Source: Sympetrum striolatum
Lineage: Eukaryota > Arthropoda > Insecta > Odonata > Libellulidae
Direction of reading: 5' to 3'
DNA length: 64,000 bases
Assembly: GCA_947579665.1 (NCBI GenBank)
Contig: CANPUZ010000050.1
Span: 496,001 to 560,000 of the forward strand
Part shown: piece by piece, positions 12,434 through 22,015 of the stretch
Position numbering within the stretch: position 1 is the first letter of the stretch
Layout of the letters: each line of letters starts with the position of its first letter
Translations under genes and position numbers: made by a program
Notes under the pieces: generated by a model
What the model was told of the DNA's origin: nothing
The model's database searches: none
What the model saw: only the letters and a program-made list of their open reading frames with translations

Positions 12434-13365
12434 TTAATGCTTGACTTGCTGTCTATTAGGAATTAATATACGATTAAGAAACATATCCAACATACGTCGT
12501 GGATCCAGTGGTGTGGATACCGTCTCTCCAATAGTTTTCTTATACTTCGAACGACTATCATCTTTATCCTGTGATGTCTTGTGACTGTCTTTCCTTTCAG
12601 ACTCATTTTGAGGGGGAGCAGCCGCACCTTCGGCACCAAAATCATTAGAACCCCGTGCAGAACTCACATCCTCATTAGAATATCGTGCATTTCGAAACAA
12701 ATCTTGAGGAACCTGTGGGATTGGCTGCGAAAGTCGAATCATGAAGTGTTCCTTGTGAAGGCATTTCATTTCACAAGCAGAGCACAAATCATAGTTGGGG
12801 CATTGGATGCATCTGTATCTGAATCCCTTCACTTCCCCACCGCAACCGTCACAATGTACTCTGGGATGAACTGTGCACGAAATGGAAATATTAATTTCAT
12901 TCCATGATTATCATATACAAGATGCATATTAGGTTTCATTGTACTTACCTTCAGCATTTTCATCCTCCAAGCCTGAAGCAGTGTCCGCCTCGATGTTCCT
13001 CGTATCATCTTCACCTCTCATTTCTTTTATTGCAACTTTCAATTCTTCGTCACTTGAAATCAGAACTTCATCTCCTTCGCTATCTGTTGGATGGAGAAAG
13101 ACGGAAGTAAAAAAATAAATGTGTTACAATACCTCTTAACTAGGCAAAGGATGCTAATGTAATCTGATTTACCTTCCCACATCACGCTGAATGGCAATGA
13201 TTTTAACGACTCAAATACAGTTTTCAACTTCTCCTCGAGGAGAAGAAAATCTGTTAAAGCATTTTTGGGTATAACAAAGCGACGAAATTCATTTTTCCCC
13301 AATGAACCTTCAAGATACAATGTAGCTCTAAAGGAATATGTCTCTTCCGTCATTCCGTCCATCAT
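12434..13365 (-). CDS. ref(2)P: Sequestosome-1/p62 (ref(2)P) autophagy adaptor, short form with PB1 and ZZ
   Basis: Three exons join in frame: 13365-13173, 13083-12949 and 12870-12434 (193+135+437 nt, 254 residues). Introns show GTAAAT/CAACAG and GTAAGT/GCACAG borders. The start is the first of two tandem ATGs; upstream in-frame sequence lacks an ATG. Residues about 7-95 form a PB1 domain with basic EFRRFVI and the acidic OPCA motif [15 protein letters not shown]. Residues about 110-155 form a ZZ zinc finger, with cysteine pairs CDGC, CIQC and CSAC and a final HKEH. p62 family proteins link ubiquitinated cargo to autophagy and signal through PB1 polymers. Here the frame ends about 85 residues past the ZZ, and I see no LIR or UBA. 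A GTAAAT follows the TAA, so a missing 3' exon or truncation is possible. The last PB1 strand (RNIEADT) is less canonical than in the decayed duplicate. Confidence 0.85.
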
Positions 13366-13549
13366 TAGTAAAATAAAGCAGATAAAGTAAAATTTTAGTT
13401 TGTCAGTTATCAACAATAACGTTTATCAGGGTATTAATACGCACAGAAATCAAGTACAGTGATGTCTGGTAATGTTTAAAGGCTGGGACACAATCAACGG
13501 GAACTTAGCTGTGTGTAAATAAATGGAATGAATGGTACCGGACCCGTTT

Positions 13550-13695
13550 AGCCTCGGTTGCGATATCGTAGGAAGGGCGTTGGCAACTGAGTGACGTGAT
13601 GTTGAATATGCGCAAGGCGGAACTTGCTGGCTCTCTGGGATCGAACCAAGGACAATCAGGGATACGTTAAATAGCGAACATGAAATTTATCTATG
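13550..13695 (-). repeat. SINE-like repeat, copy in p62 5' flank
   Basis: Duplicate of 7550-7690, lying about 190 bp upstream of the p62 start codon. It may sit within the p62 promoter or 5' untranslated region. Confidence 0.5.
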
Positions 13696-13826
13696 ATCTT
13701 TATTCACATGCCAACTTACAAGTTTCTATATCATTGGGAAGAAGTTCAAAAAATATCGTAAAATTCGTAAAATACGTACATTAACAACAAAAGAGCAGCT
13801 AATTTTAATACGTCATTTTTCGACTT

Positions 13827-14540
13827 TTAGACAGCTTTTCGGGAATTGTGCGTCGGTGATCTCGGACGCCCCATCATACGTGTTTGTAGATTTTTCGCGA
13901 AAGCGTTGGCAATGTCTTTGGGATTTAGTGTACGTGTTTTCGTTTTAGATTGGCTGAGTTTTATGTGCAGTGTTTCTAATTTTTTGGCCATGACCAGTAA
14001 TGAATTGCCTTCAAAGTTTAATGTATTCACTTTGTGTTCCCATGTTTCATTTCCATGTTCGCGTATTTGTTTTCCGGCGCGTTTTTGTTGTGCCTTGTAC
14101 ATTCCCCTGTCGTGTGGTGATAGACACTGTCGCCAGTTGTCGTTTTGGTGTCGTCCGGGAGATGCATGCAATTTTCCTTATCTTACGAGGCGACGAGGAA
14201 GTGATGACGTCACATCGTGGGCTGTCTCGGCGTGTCACGTGTTGAATGTTTATTTTTCATTTCCGGTTTTCTTCTGATGAATAAAGCGTGGTTTGTGTAC
14301 GACGTTCGTGGTACTGTCTGAGGGTGTTCGCTACATGCGATGTTGGTGATGATGGGTAGATAGCCCGATGATAATTCACTGACAGTAAGGACGGTGTGTT
14401 GACGAACTCTTTGTATATTGCTAAGTGTTGTATTCTTAAGTGTTCGCGCCGTTTTTGTGGTCGGAGCATTGGGTAATTGAATGGAATAGTTGGGATATTT
14501 TTGCGTGAAATTAATGTACTCTTGTAGATCAATGTTTAAT
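13827..14540 (-). mobile_element. Jockey-like LINE fragment: end of endonuclease and linker before RT
   Basis: On the minus strand, one frame near 14390-14270 has ELSSGYLPI followed by RTSYTNHALF. This resembles the ELSSDHxPV...TNWxxF block that ends LINE endonuclease domains. Further on, 14171-13827 reads as the linker (RQCLSPHDR, WEHKVNTLNF, NSLLVMAKKLETLH) seen before Jockey-clade reverse transcriptases. The RT itself is missing and frames shift between the parts. The GC-richer composition than the surroundings marks the insertion. Confidence 0.65.
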
Positions 14541-15049
14541 GGAATATATATTTTATTTAATTCCTATGCCTCCTCCCTATTTGCCCTGGCTTTCGATGCG
14601 GTGAATAAGTGTGTTGCGGGAGTCTAAATTTGTCTTCGATAAATGTTTCTTGCAGACTGAAGATGTCGACGTCGTGTAAAGTTGTTTAACTCGTCTTGCA
14701 TTTTGTGTCTGCTGTAGCAATTAACAATAATAATAATGTTTATTCCTTTTCTGTGATAAAAAATGCATATTTTGAAACATCAAGTACGGAATATAGGTAC
14801 CCTTAAAGTGAGAACCACTAGTTTTAGGGTTACCGACTCTTCGGTTAATAAAACTAGAAGAAACAGTATTTGTTAAATTCATACATAATTAAACTATGAC
14901 ATGACAGAGATGCAATAAATTTAAAAAATATAGTTAACTAAAATAGAAACATTAAATGAAAGCATTTATTCGATCTTAAGAAACAAAAAAACAACATCTT
15001 CATGTTGCGGCAGCCAAACTTTTACTTTTATTTTAATATATATATATAC

Positions 15050-15317
15050 GTTTGTCTAAATAATTCTATATTAGGTTTTAAGATTACAGCGTAACATGAT
15101 CTCAAATAATACAATTTTGGTTTACCCCTCTCCCCTACACAATTGAATGATAATCTTAGAAACTTATAAGCAAAAAGATTTCTTAGAGGTAACAGTTTGG
15201 CTTTAACAAATAATGGGAAGGAATGTTCTCTGTAAGTGCTCTTAATGTAACTCCAATGAACTTTTCTGAAGCAGTATTAGAGGCTTGATATTGGACTCCT
15301 CCCCAGCAAAGAATCCC
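15050..15317 (-). mobile_element. LINE RT C-terminal fragment, downstream half split by LTR element
   Basis: Minus-strand frame QASNTASEKFIGVTLRALTE and onward continues the frame of 18650-18430 (VHSRLQYGILCWGG), once the 3.1 kb insertion and one copy of its 30-bp flank are ignored. This is the C-terminal part of a non-LTR retrotransposon reverse transcriptase. The end toward 15050 is degenerate. Confidence 0.6.
15288..15317. repeat. 30-bp target duplication, left copy
   Basis: Thirty bases beginning atattggactcctccccagc are identical to 18430-18459 and flank the rearranged LTR element exactly. Retroviral-type integrases normally leave 4-6 bp, so this is atypical. Confidence 0.85.
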
Positions 15318-15792
15318 TACTAAACATTCTCTCTAGGGAAAGAGGAGATACTCTGGGAGCGAATCTACGCTTCAAAAGAGAACAGAAGGCGTCGAAACCT
15401 TCTAAGACATGAGGATTAGCGGAGACATATTCGGCAGCAGAACCACTTAAACGTAACCGCGCAATGCTAAGAGTCTGAATCTCGTTCCATGCACTGAGCT
15501 GGCTGGTTATGCGCAGACATTCCAAAAATTGTTCGACGGTAACATCGTCATCCCCACAGAAGGTTGGGATAAAATAAGCATGACTTCCTAAGGCAGCATG
15601 AGAAGGAGCACTTTGAGATGGTTGTGGAGAGTTCGGATCTTCGATAACGTTCAAACTAGAGGCAAAGTCAATGAAGTTAGTATTTCTCGGAGTTGTTGCA
15701 AAGGAAGAACATTCGTAAAATGGAGAAAAGGGATTTGTACTAGCCCAGGCCATGGCGATGCAGTAAGAAAGATAGCGGAAAAAACGGCACAC
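15318..15792 (-). pseudogene. Ty3/gypsy-type Gag fragment
   Basis: Minus-strand frame with a retrotransposon Gag signature: FCGDDDVTVEQFLECL, then LARLRLSGSAAEY-like sequence, then FDAFCSLLKRRFAP. It begins about 80 bases downstream of the left LTR and is cut at 15318, where the 30-bp target repeat starts. No zinc knuckle or protease remains. I describe it only as a relic; its reading frame runs into target DNA. Confidence 0.75.
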
Positions 15793-15871
15793 ACTGAAAT
15801 TCTCGAAAGGGAGCTAAAAAATGTTTCAGAAATCCGAAAATTGCTGAAGCTTTCACACCTGACACCATTAA

Positions 15872-16666
15872 TGTCGTGACGCAGCACTCGCACTGATTAG
15901 GCTGCGACGCGACATAGTCGAATTGAAGAACACAGTTCTAATAGTACAGTACTATTTATTTAATAGCTTACAGTTTGCTGGATGTTCACAATTGGAGCAG
16001 GCTCAAACACTGGTCAGCCGGAACCGCTGTAGCACATGGAATGCAGTGCCGGGTCTGGGGACCTTAGACGCTGCGAGGATGGACAAGAATCATAGTGCCG
16101 GGTCTGGGTGTACCTTAGACACTGCGAGTAGGGAAAGGAATCGTAGTGCCGGGTCTGGGTGTACCTTAGACACTGCGAGACGGGAAAGGAATGGTACTCT
16201 GTGCTACAAGCAGTTCCTATATATAGGAAGAAAAGGGTCAAGAGTAGGGGAACTGACACGTGGCACAAAGTCATAGATGAAGCTAGGAAGCTAGTGGGAG
16301 GGAAAAGTAGAAAGAGTATCGGTCGGTCGTTCAAGGGAGTCTATTGTACCAAGCGAGGCACGTGGAGCAAGTTCTTAGAAGAAGCCAGGGGGAAAGAGAA
16401 ATGGAAGGGCTTAAGTTGGTCATCAAGGGAGTCTATTGTGCCAAACGAGGCACGTGGCACAAGGTCATAGAAGAAGGAAAGGGTACTAGCAGTGCCTCGG
16501 AGATACATGTCTTAGGAGTAATGGACAGTGAAAAGGCGGGCGAGAGGAGGCGCGTGGCCTATGAGGAAAAAATGGGGGGGAAACAAAGTAGAAGCTGATG
16601 GCGCCTTCCCGTCTAGAGCCCGCTTAGCGAGGAATGTCCTCCGGCCGTTCTTAGCCCTCTACAACA
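15872..16666 (-). mobile_element. LTR, minus orientation
   Basis: Minus-strand TGTTGTAGAGGGC...GTCACGACA, about 795 bp, with TG...CA ends. Just after its 3' end, TTAATGGTGTCAGGTG offers a primer-binding-site-like TGGTGTCAG. It matches 17451-18429 in inverted orientation but has three rather than four 51-bp internal repeat units. Confidence 0.8.
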
Positions 16667-17147
16667 TCGCACTCCCTGTGAAGACGAGACCGGAGATTAT
16701 GTTCCATGTCCCCCTACACCTGGCCGCAGCATTGAGTGGTCCGAGGCCTGGGCCATAGAGACACCGCCAACGTCACAACTGCCCCTAAATCCGAGTGAGA
16801 ACGTGGCCGAAGATTACCAACAGTGTCCCCCAACACCTGGCCACAGTATTCAGTGGTCTGAGGCCGACGATGACCAACAGTGTCCTCCAACACCTGGACA
16901 CGGTACAGATTGGGCTGTCATCTACACCCGCCAGACACCACCACCATCAAAGTCCCCTTCCCCTTTTCGGTTACTCTACCCTTACCCAGTTTGGAGCACA
17001 TCGACAATAGTTGGATCACCAAAACCAGTTTCAGCCTCTCGTCACCGCCATAATTTAAAGCGACGGGAGAAACGTAGACTAAAAAGGAAAATGATCCCTC
17101 GTCCTTACAGTGACAATAGACATGGTAATGAAGACGTAAAAATTTAA
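16667..17147 (+). pseudogene. LTR-element 3' coding remnant (proline-rich, basic C-terminus)
   Basis: Plus-strand open frame to the TAA at 17145-17147. It has two CPPTPGH repeats, a proline/serine-rich stretch (TPPPSKSPSPF) and a very basic end (RREKRRLKRK). It starts abruptly at the outer edge of the inverted LTR and is followed by AT-rich DNA, a short purine tract and the plus-strand LTR. It is probably the 3' end of pol or a third frame; I recognise no catalytic motif. Confidence 0.5.
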
Positions 17148-17450
17148 AGAACTTTTTATTTTTTATTATTTGTATTGTTTCGTTTGTTTGTTTTTGCTCT
17201 TATGATGTTTGATATTGAGAAAATTGAACTAATAGTCTTTTCTGATGTGTGACACTGTTTGGAAACTGAGTGAATATTGAACTAGTAGTCCTTTTTGTGT
17301 TTGATATTTTTGGAACCTGAGTGAACATTGGTGAATGTGATAGTGCTCAGTTTTTATCTTTATATTTTATATATTCTTTTTATATATTCTTTTTGTATAC
17401 TGGTTTCCCTACTTTCCTCCACCTCCTGGCTTTAACTGACAAGGGGGTGA

Positions 17451-18429
17451 TGTTGTAGAAGGCTAAGAACGGCCAGAGGACATTCCTCGCTAAGCGGGCT
17501 CTAGACGGGAAGGCGCCATCAGCTTCTTTTTTGTTTCCCCCCCATTTTTTCCTCATAGGCCACGCGCCTCCTCTCGCCCGCCTTTTCACTGTCCATTACT
17601 CCTAAGACAAGTATCTCCGAGGCACTGCTAGTGCCCTTTCCTTCTTCTATAACCTAGTGCCATGTGCCTCGCTTCCATTTTCCCTCATACGCCACGCGCC
17701 TCCTCTCGCCCGCCTTTTCACTGTCCATTACTCCTAAGACAAGTATCTCCGAGGCATTGCTATTATCCTTTCCTTCTTCTATAACCTTGTGTCAAGTGCC
17801 TTGCTTGGTACAATAGACTCCCTTGATAGACCAACTGATGCCCTTCCATTTCTCTTTCCCCCTGGCTTCTTCTAAGAGCTTGCTCCACGTGCCTCGCTTG
17901 GTACAATAGACTCCCTTGAAAGACCGACCGATACTCTTTCTACTTTTCCCTCCCACTAGCTTCCTAGCTTCATCTATGACTTTGTGCCACGTGTCAGTTC
18001 CCCTACTCTTGACCCTTTTCTTCCTATATATAGGAACTGCTTGTAGCACAGAGTACCATTCCTTTCCCGTCTCGCAGTGTCTAAGGTACACCCAGACCCG
18101 GCACTACGATTCCTTTCCCTACTCGCAGTGTCTAAGGTACACCCAGACCCGGCACTACGATTCCTTTACCTACTCGCAGTGTCTAAGGTACACCCAGACC
18201 CGGCACTACGATTCCTGTCCATACTCGCAGCGTCTAAGGTCCCCAGACCCGGCACTGCATTCCATGTGCTACAGCGGTTCCGGCTGACCAGTGTTTGAGC
18301 CTGCTCCAATTGTGAACAACCAGCAAACTGTAAGCTATTAAATAAATAGTACTGTACTATTAGAACTGTGTTCTTCAATTCGACTATGTCGCGTCGCAGC
18401 CTAATCAGTGCGAGTGCTGCGTCACGACA
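17451..18429 (+). mobile_element. LTR, plus orientation
   Basis: TGTTGTAGAAGGC...GTCACGACA, about 979 bp, preceded by a purine-rich AAGGGGGTGA tract as expected of a polypurine tract before a 3' LTR. It is longer than its inverted partner. It has an extra 51-bp unit (18079-18280) and a 132-bp internal duplication: the block starting cacgcgcctcctctcgcccg occurs at 17561 and 17693. An AATAAAT lies near 18340. Confidence 0.8.
18079..18280 (+). repeat. 51-bp tandem repeats inside the LTR
   Basis: Four units beginning gtctaaggtacacccagacc, starting at 18079, 18130, 18181 and 18232; the last is shortened. The partner LTR has three on the opposite strand (about 16040-16190). The repeat number differs between the two LTRs of one element. 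Confidence 0.85.
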
Positions 18430-18650
18430 ATATTGGACTCCTCCCCAGCAAAGAATCCCGTACTGAAGACGTGAATGTACCAAAGCGCATTAGACGTTTC
18501 TTAAAACTGAAAATGGACACAAGTATCTTAACATGTAACATTTTCTAATAGATGTAATTAGTTCAGAGTATAAATTATTAATATTACATTTCCAGTTATA
18601 GTTTTCATCAAGATATATTCCCAGGTACTTTACATGTTGAACTCGCTAAA
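18430..18650 (-). mobile_element. LINE RT C-terminal fragment, upstream half
   Basis: Minus-strand frame with KYLGIYLDENYNWK, then ALVHSRLQYGILCWGG, the thumb-region signature of Jockey/CR1-type reverse transcriptases. It continues in 15050-15317 after the LTR element. Its right-copy 30-bp flank is 18430-18459. Confidence 0.7.
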
Positions 18651-18754
18651 TCCTAGTACAGTTAGAAGAGGATATTGAATTGTCTTTTATACACTTCATG
18701 CGTTTATAATACAAGTGATTCTGATAAGTTCCAACTACGAATTATTTGTGGGCG

Positions 18755-19442
18755 TAGTAATATTTAGATTTTTTAGATTTAGATATATACCCCGCGAGCC
18801 ACCATAGGCGTACGGCAGGGGGTGTAATACACCACTTCATTGCTCCCTATTAGCATCTCTAATAGCCTGGGGACAAAACGACCAAAATTAATTATCCGTC
18901 CTTGTGATTACTTCCCTATAACGCTTTGTCGATGCCTCTCGGAGATCGCGTTCGCTCCTTACTGACACTAACATTTCACTTACTTAGTCTATATGTTCTG
19001 TACGAATGAACTTATCGAAAAGTTTCCGACGATATTCTTCTCATCTGTAGTGAATTCCAACCGAGGGACTCTATCATTGCCGTAACGCTGCTATCAAACC
19101 GGAAATCCCCGCAAACGAATCGGGCTGCTCTACGCTGGACCATCTCTAAATCTGAGACTAAACCTACTCCTCCCAAAGCGCACAGCAGTATTCTAGACTC
19201 GGACGAATAAGAGAAAAGTAAACAATTTCTTTGACTCTCGATGAGCATCCTCTCAACGTAGTTAATCTTTGCATTCTATTCGCTTTTCCTATCGCATCTC
19301 GAATATGTTCTTTAAATGATAAGTTACTGCTAAGCGTGACTCCGTGGTATTTGTTATCGTGCGATAACTTTAATGGATGCCCTGAAAATTGGTACTGCGC
19401 GACATCGCGTCTTCCATTAGCTGAGTTCTCGTAGAAGGGCAT
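18755..19442 (-). mobile_element. LINE RT C-terminal region with 3' tail
   Basis: Minus strand: KYHGVTLSSNLSFKEHIRDA, LIRPSLEYCCALW, then VQRRAARFVCGDF and MIESLGWNSLQMRR, the standard order of the C-terminal part of Jockey-like RTs. Two frames are used, so at least one frameshift is present. It ends in the family 3' tail (18775-18850, with ggcagggggtgtaatacacc on the plus strand). Confidence 0.8.
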
Positions 19443-19569
19443 GTAGGAAAATCATTATTTTGTGTATGCGTTGTTGTTCCCCGATTTGTATGAACCATGT
19501 AAAACGTTCCGAGTTGCTTTTTGCGTTCTTCCGTTCGGCGGCACGACTTGGCAACAGTGTTCTCGGAGT

Positions 19570-19775
19570 GTTTTGCGATGTCGTAGGAAGGGCGTTGGCG
19601 ACGGAGTGACGTCATGTTGAATAAGCGCAAGGAGAGGCGGAACCTGCTGCCTCTCTGGGATCGAACCAAGGACAATCAGATAAACGTAAAATAGCGATCA
19701 TAAAATTGATTCACTATCTCTATGTACATACCGAGTTTTAAGTTTTTATGTTATTGGGAAGTGATTTTTTTATCT
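19570..19775 (-). repeat. SINE-like repeat, third copy
   Basis: Contains 'gtcgtaggaagggcgttggc' and 'tctgggatcgaaccaaggac', as in 7550-7690 and 13550-13695, but has diverged internally. It shares a 3' part ('agtttttatgttattgggaa') with 25190-25220 in the palindrome's left arm. A further B-box-like 'ggaatcgaaccc' lies near 19992. Confidence 0.45.
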
Positions 19776-19779
19776 TTAA

Positions 19780-20790
19780 AATGGTCGCAATGCATCTTAA
19801 AAGGGATACCCTGATCTAGAGTCGAACCAAGGATAATCTTTGAAGATGTTTTTATGGTTTCCGTCGGATATGCACGGCTTCTAGCGATCCCTCGAATTTC
19901 AACTGTCTACTTTGCCGAAAAGTGATTGAAAATATTTTCGAAAATCCCCGCAATATATCTTTATGGAGAAAATCGTAACTTTGGGGCCTTCTGGAATCGA
20001 ACCCATGACACTGAAGTTCAAAGTCCTTAAGAGAGCTGAATCAAGAATGAAAGCAAAAAAAATCAAAGGTAAATTATATTATACGATACTAAATAATTAA
20101 AATAATTATGATAATATATCTCATATTTGAAACTCTAATATTTGGAAGAGTGACCTCGTAAATCAAACAATGACGAGAAAAACGAAAATGTAGTATGATT
20201 TTAATGTTTTAAAACAAAATAAGAAAATAAAATGAAAAAGTTTAACATTTAGCAAAAAATGAACGATTTAAGCCTGATTTAATTATGAATAAATATTAAA
20301 TTAAGTTACAAAAATCAAAGAAATTAAATGCGAATTAATTTATTAAAAATTAAATTAAAACAATGAAAATATATACCAAGACAGAATAATTTCTGTGCGA
20401 ATGAATAAATAAATGCACACAATAAATACATCCATTTAGCAGCTGGAATACCTCTGGAATAGTTGTTAAGGCTGTAGATGATTTTAAGAATTTGCTATTA
20501 ATGGAAGTGAAACATCCGCCAAAAAACACACCTCGAGGACCATTAATTCGCAAAAGACTGATGGTTTACCTTCAATATAAAATGAATTAAAATTGCGATA
20601 AGACCATTGAATGAGTTCAATACAAATTGTCCCCACCAAAATTTCAAGTGAAATATTTTACTGGAAGAACCCTGGAATGTTTTAACTTAAGTGGTTAGAG
20701 GATTCTACTTTACTTGAATTTTCACTTACAATATATTTTAGGATTCTTTCGGTGCCTCTTGTCTAAACATAATATTGTAAATCTTATTGT
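19780..20790. other. No gene recognised
   Basis: AT-rich sequence with SINE-like pieces near 19850-20030. The rest is simple and low in coding signal. Confidence 0.35.
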
Positions 20791-20799
20791 AAGTCCGCG

Positions 20800-21326
20800 A
20801 CCTTATCGGCTGATTCGACTAAAAAAGGAGAAGGAAGAATACCTCCGATTCTTATGTAAACGCCCAAAAACTGGGTAGAGGAGTAGGAAAAAATGAAAGA
20901 GGTCTGATTCTTTCCCCCCATCGCCCAACTCGCGGGACGGCGAACGTCGGTACGATAACTAAAGATTTTCTCGAAGTTAAAAACTTCGAAAAACTCAAAA
21001 TAAATTTTTCACCCACCACCTGGCGTCTGAGAAAAAAACAAATGATTGTAATACGGAATTAGCCAGATAAAATTGAATCTGATGACATTAAAGGCTCGCT
21101 GTCCAAGCAAGGGGTCCCGGTCGAAAGGGTTTCGCAAATGGGAACCACCAGACCAAATGAAAAACAATTAGCCGAGGGAATTAAATGTCGGGGGCAGCAC
21201 TTAACTACTGAGTGTAAAAATCCGGCAACGGAGGCTGCCGTTTGCGCCAACTGCAAAGGTACGCATCTGGCTAGTTACCGCGGGTGTATTTCTTATAAGG
21301 AATTGAAAGAAAGACTTAACCCTTAA
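20800..21326 (+). pseudogene. Jockey-clade LINE ORF1 (Gag-like) C-terminal fragment
   Basis: The plus strand near 20835 reads KKGEGRIPPIL, matching the RIPPI block of Jockey ORF1. It is followed in other frames by the nucleic-acid-binding region and two zinc knuckles. The first (CRGQHLTTEC) has lost a cysteine; the second (CANCKGTHLASYRGC) is intact. It ends YKELKERLNP and a stop, as in typical Jockey ORF1. Frameshifts make it a relic. Confidence 0.75.
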
Positions 21327-21597
21327 TGGACTAAGGGAGGGCTAAAAAATGTCCACCACTTTTCTTTTTCAATATTTTAAGAACGTTTCGTGTTATACAG
21401 TCTTATAACTTCATCACATTGTCAAATATATGTTTTTAAAGATAACTATATGTTGTTGTATTTTGTGCGTTTTTTAATTTCTCCATATACGTAGTATAGA
21501 GAAAGTATTGTTTTCAGGAAAAAAATTGACTTCTAGATTTCAATACATGTTTTGGGGGCCCTAGAACACGTTTTGACGCGATTTTTGTAATGATGTC

Positions 21598-21655
21598 TGT
21601 GCGTATGTGTGTGTGTATGTGTGTGTGTGTGTGTGTCTGTATGTGTGTGTGTGAT
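21598..21655 (+). repeat. (GT)n microsatellite
   Basis: Interrupted GT-dinucleotide run with occasional GTAT and GTCT units. Confidence 0.9.
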
Positions 21656-21904
21656 AGTGGGCGCTCTAACGTAAAAACTATTTATCGTATTAATACCAAA
21701 CTTCACATATAGAACTGTGGTGTGTGCTGTCAGAGTTGATTAGTTTTTGGAGTAAATCGGTTAACCGGAAGTCGAGCTTTATTAAACAATGTAATGAGAG
21801 CGGAAATAGGCGGTGGACACAAAATGGTCCAACCTGCGACATATTTTCCAAAGTTAAATTTCCAAAAATCCTCGCAATGCATCTTTATGGAAAAAATCGG
21901 GTCT

Positions 21905-22015
21905 TTGGGGCTTTCTGGAATCGAACCCATGATCCTGGGGTGGAAAATATAGTCAAATATTTTTCTGGTGGTTACACCGTTTGGCCAATGCGTCGTAAGG
22001 ATTTCAAGCAAAAGT
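21905..22015 (-). repeat. tRNA-derived SINE-like element
   Basis: The minus strand contains a perfect B box GGTTCGATTCC (21917-21927) and an A-box-like TTGGCCAAACGGTG (about 21970-21985), in the order and spacing of a pol III promoter. Relatives lie at 25430-25495 (minus), 35140-35225 (plus) and 62400-62485 (plus). The last three belong to the palindrome arms. Confidence 0.55.

Larger units (their letters stand above)
9735..13757 (-). repeat. Segmental duplication, distal copy (carries p62 gene)
   Basis: Partner of 5745-7757, in direct orientation, with about 2.0 kb between the copies. It retains the interval 10875-12883 that the proximal copy lost. Similarity near the PB1 exons and their 5' flank (12930-13750) is visibly high, with only scattered substitutions by eye, suggesting a fairly recent event. 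Confidence 0.8.

Noticed and set aside
12581..13110. Plus-strand frames opposite the p62 exons
   Set aside because: They overlap the ZZ and PB1 exons on the opposite strand and cross the intron borders; no independent signature.
13846..14277. Plus-strand frame of 143 codons
   Set aside because: It is the antisense shadow of the Jockey-like LINE fragment on the minus strand; its cysteine-rich appearance follows from the complement of that coding sequence.
16014..16334. Repetitive protein encoded by the LTR (also 17916-18287)
   Set aside because: The frame is open because the 51-bp repeat unit is a multiple of three; it lies wholly inside the LTR and exists in several frames and on both strands.
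21598..21655. CRISPR-like or regulatory repeat array
   Set aside because: Simple GT microsatellite; no spacer structure, and the genome is eukaryotic.
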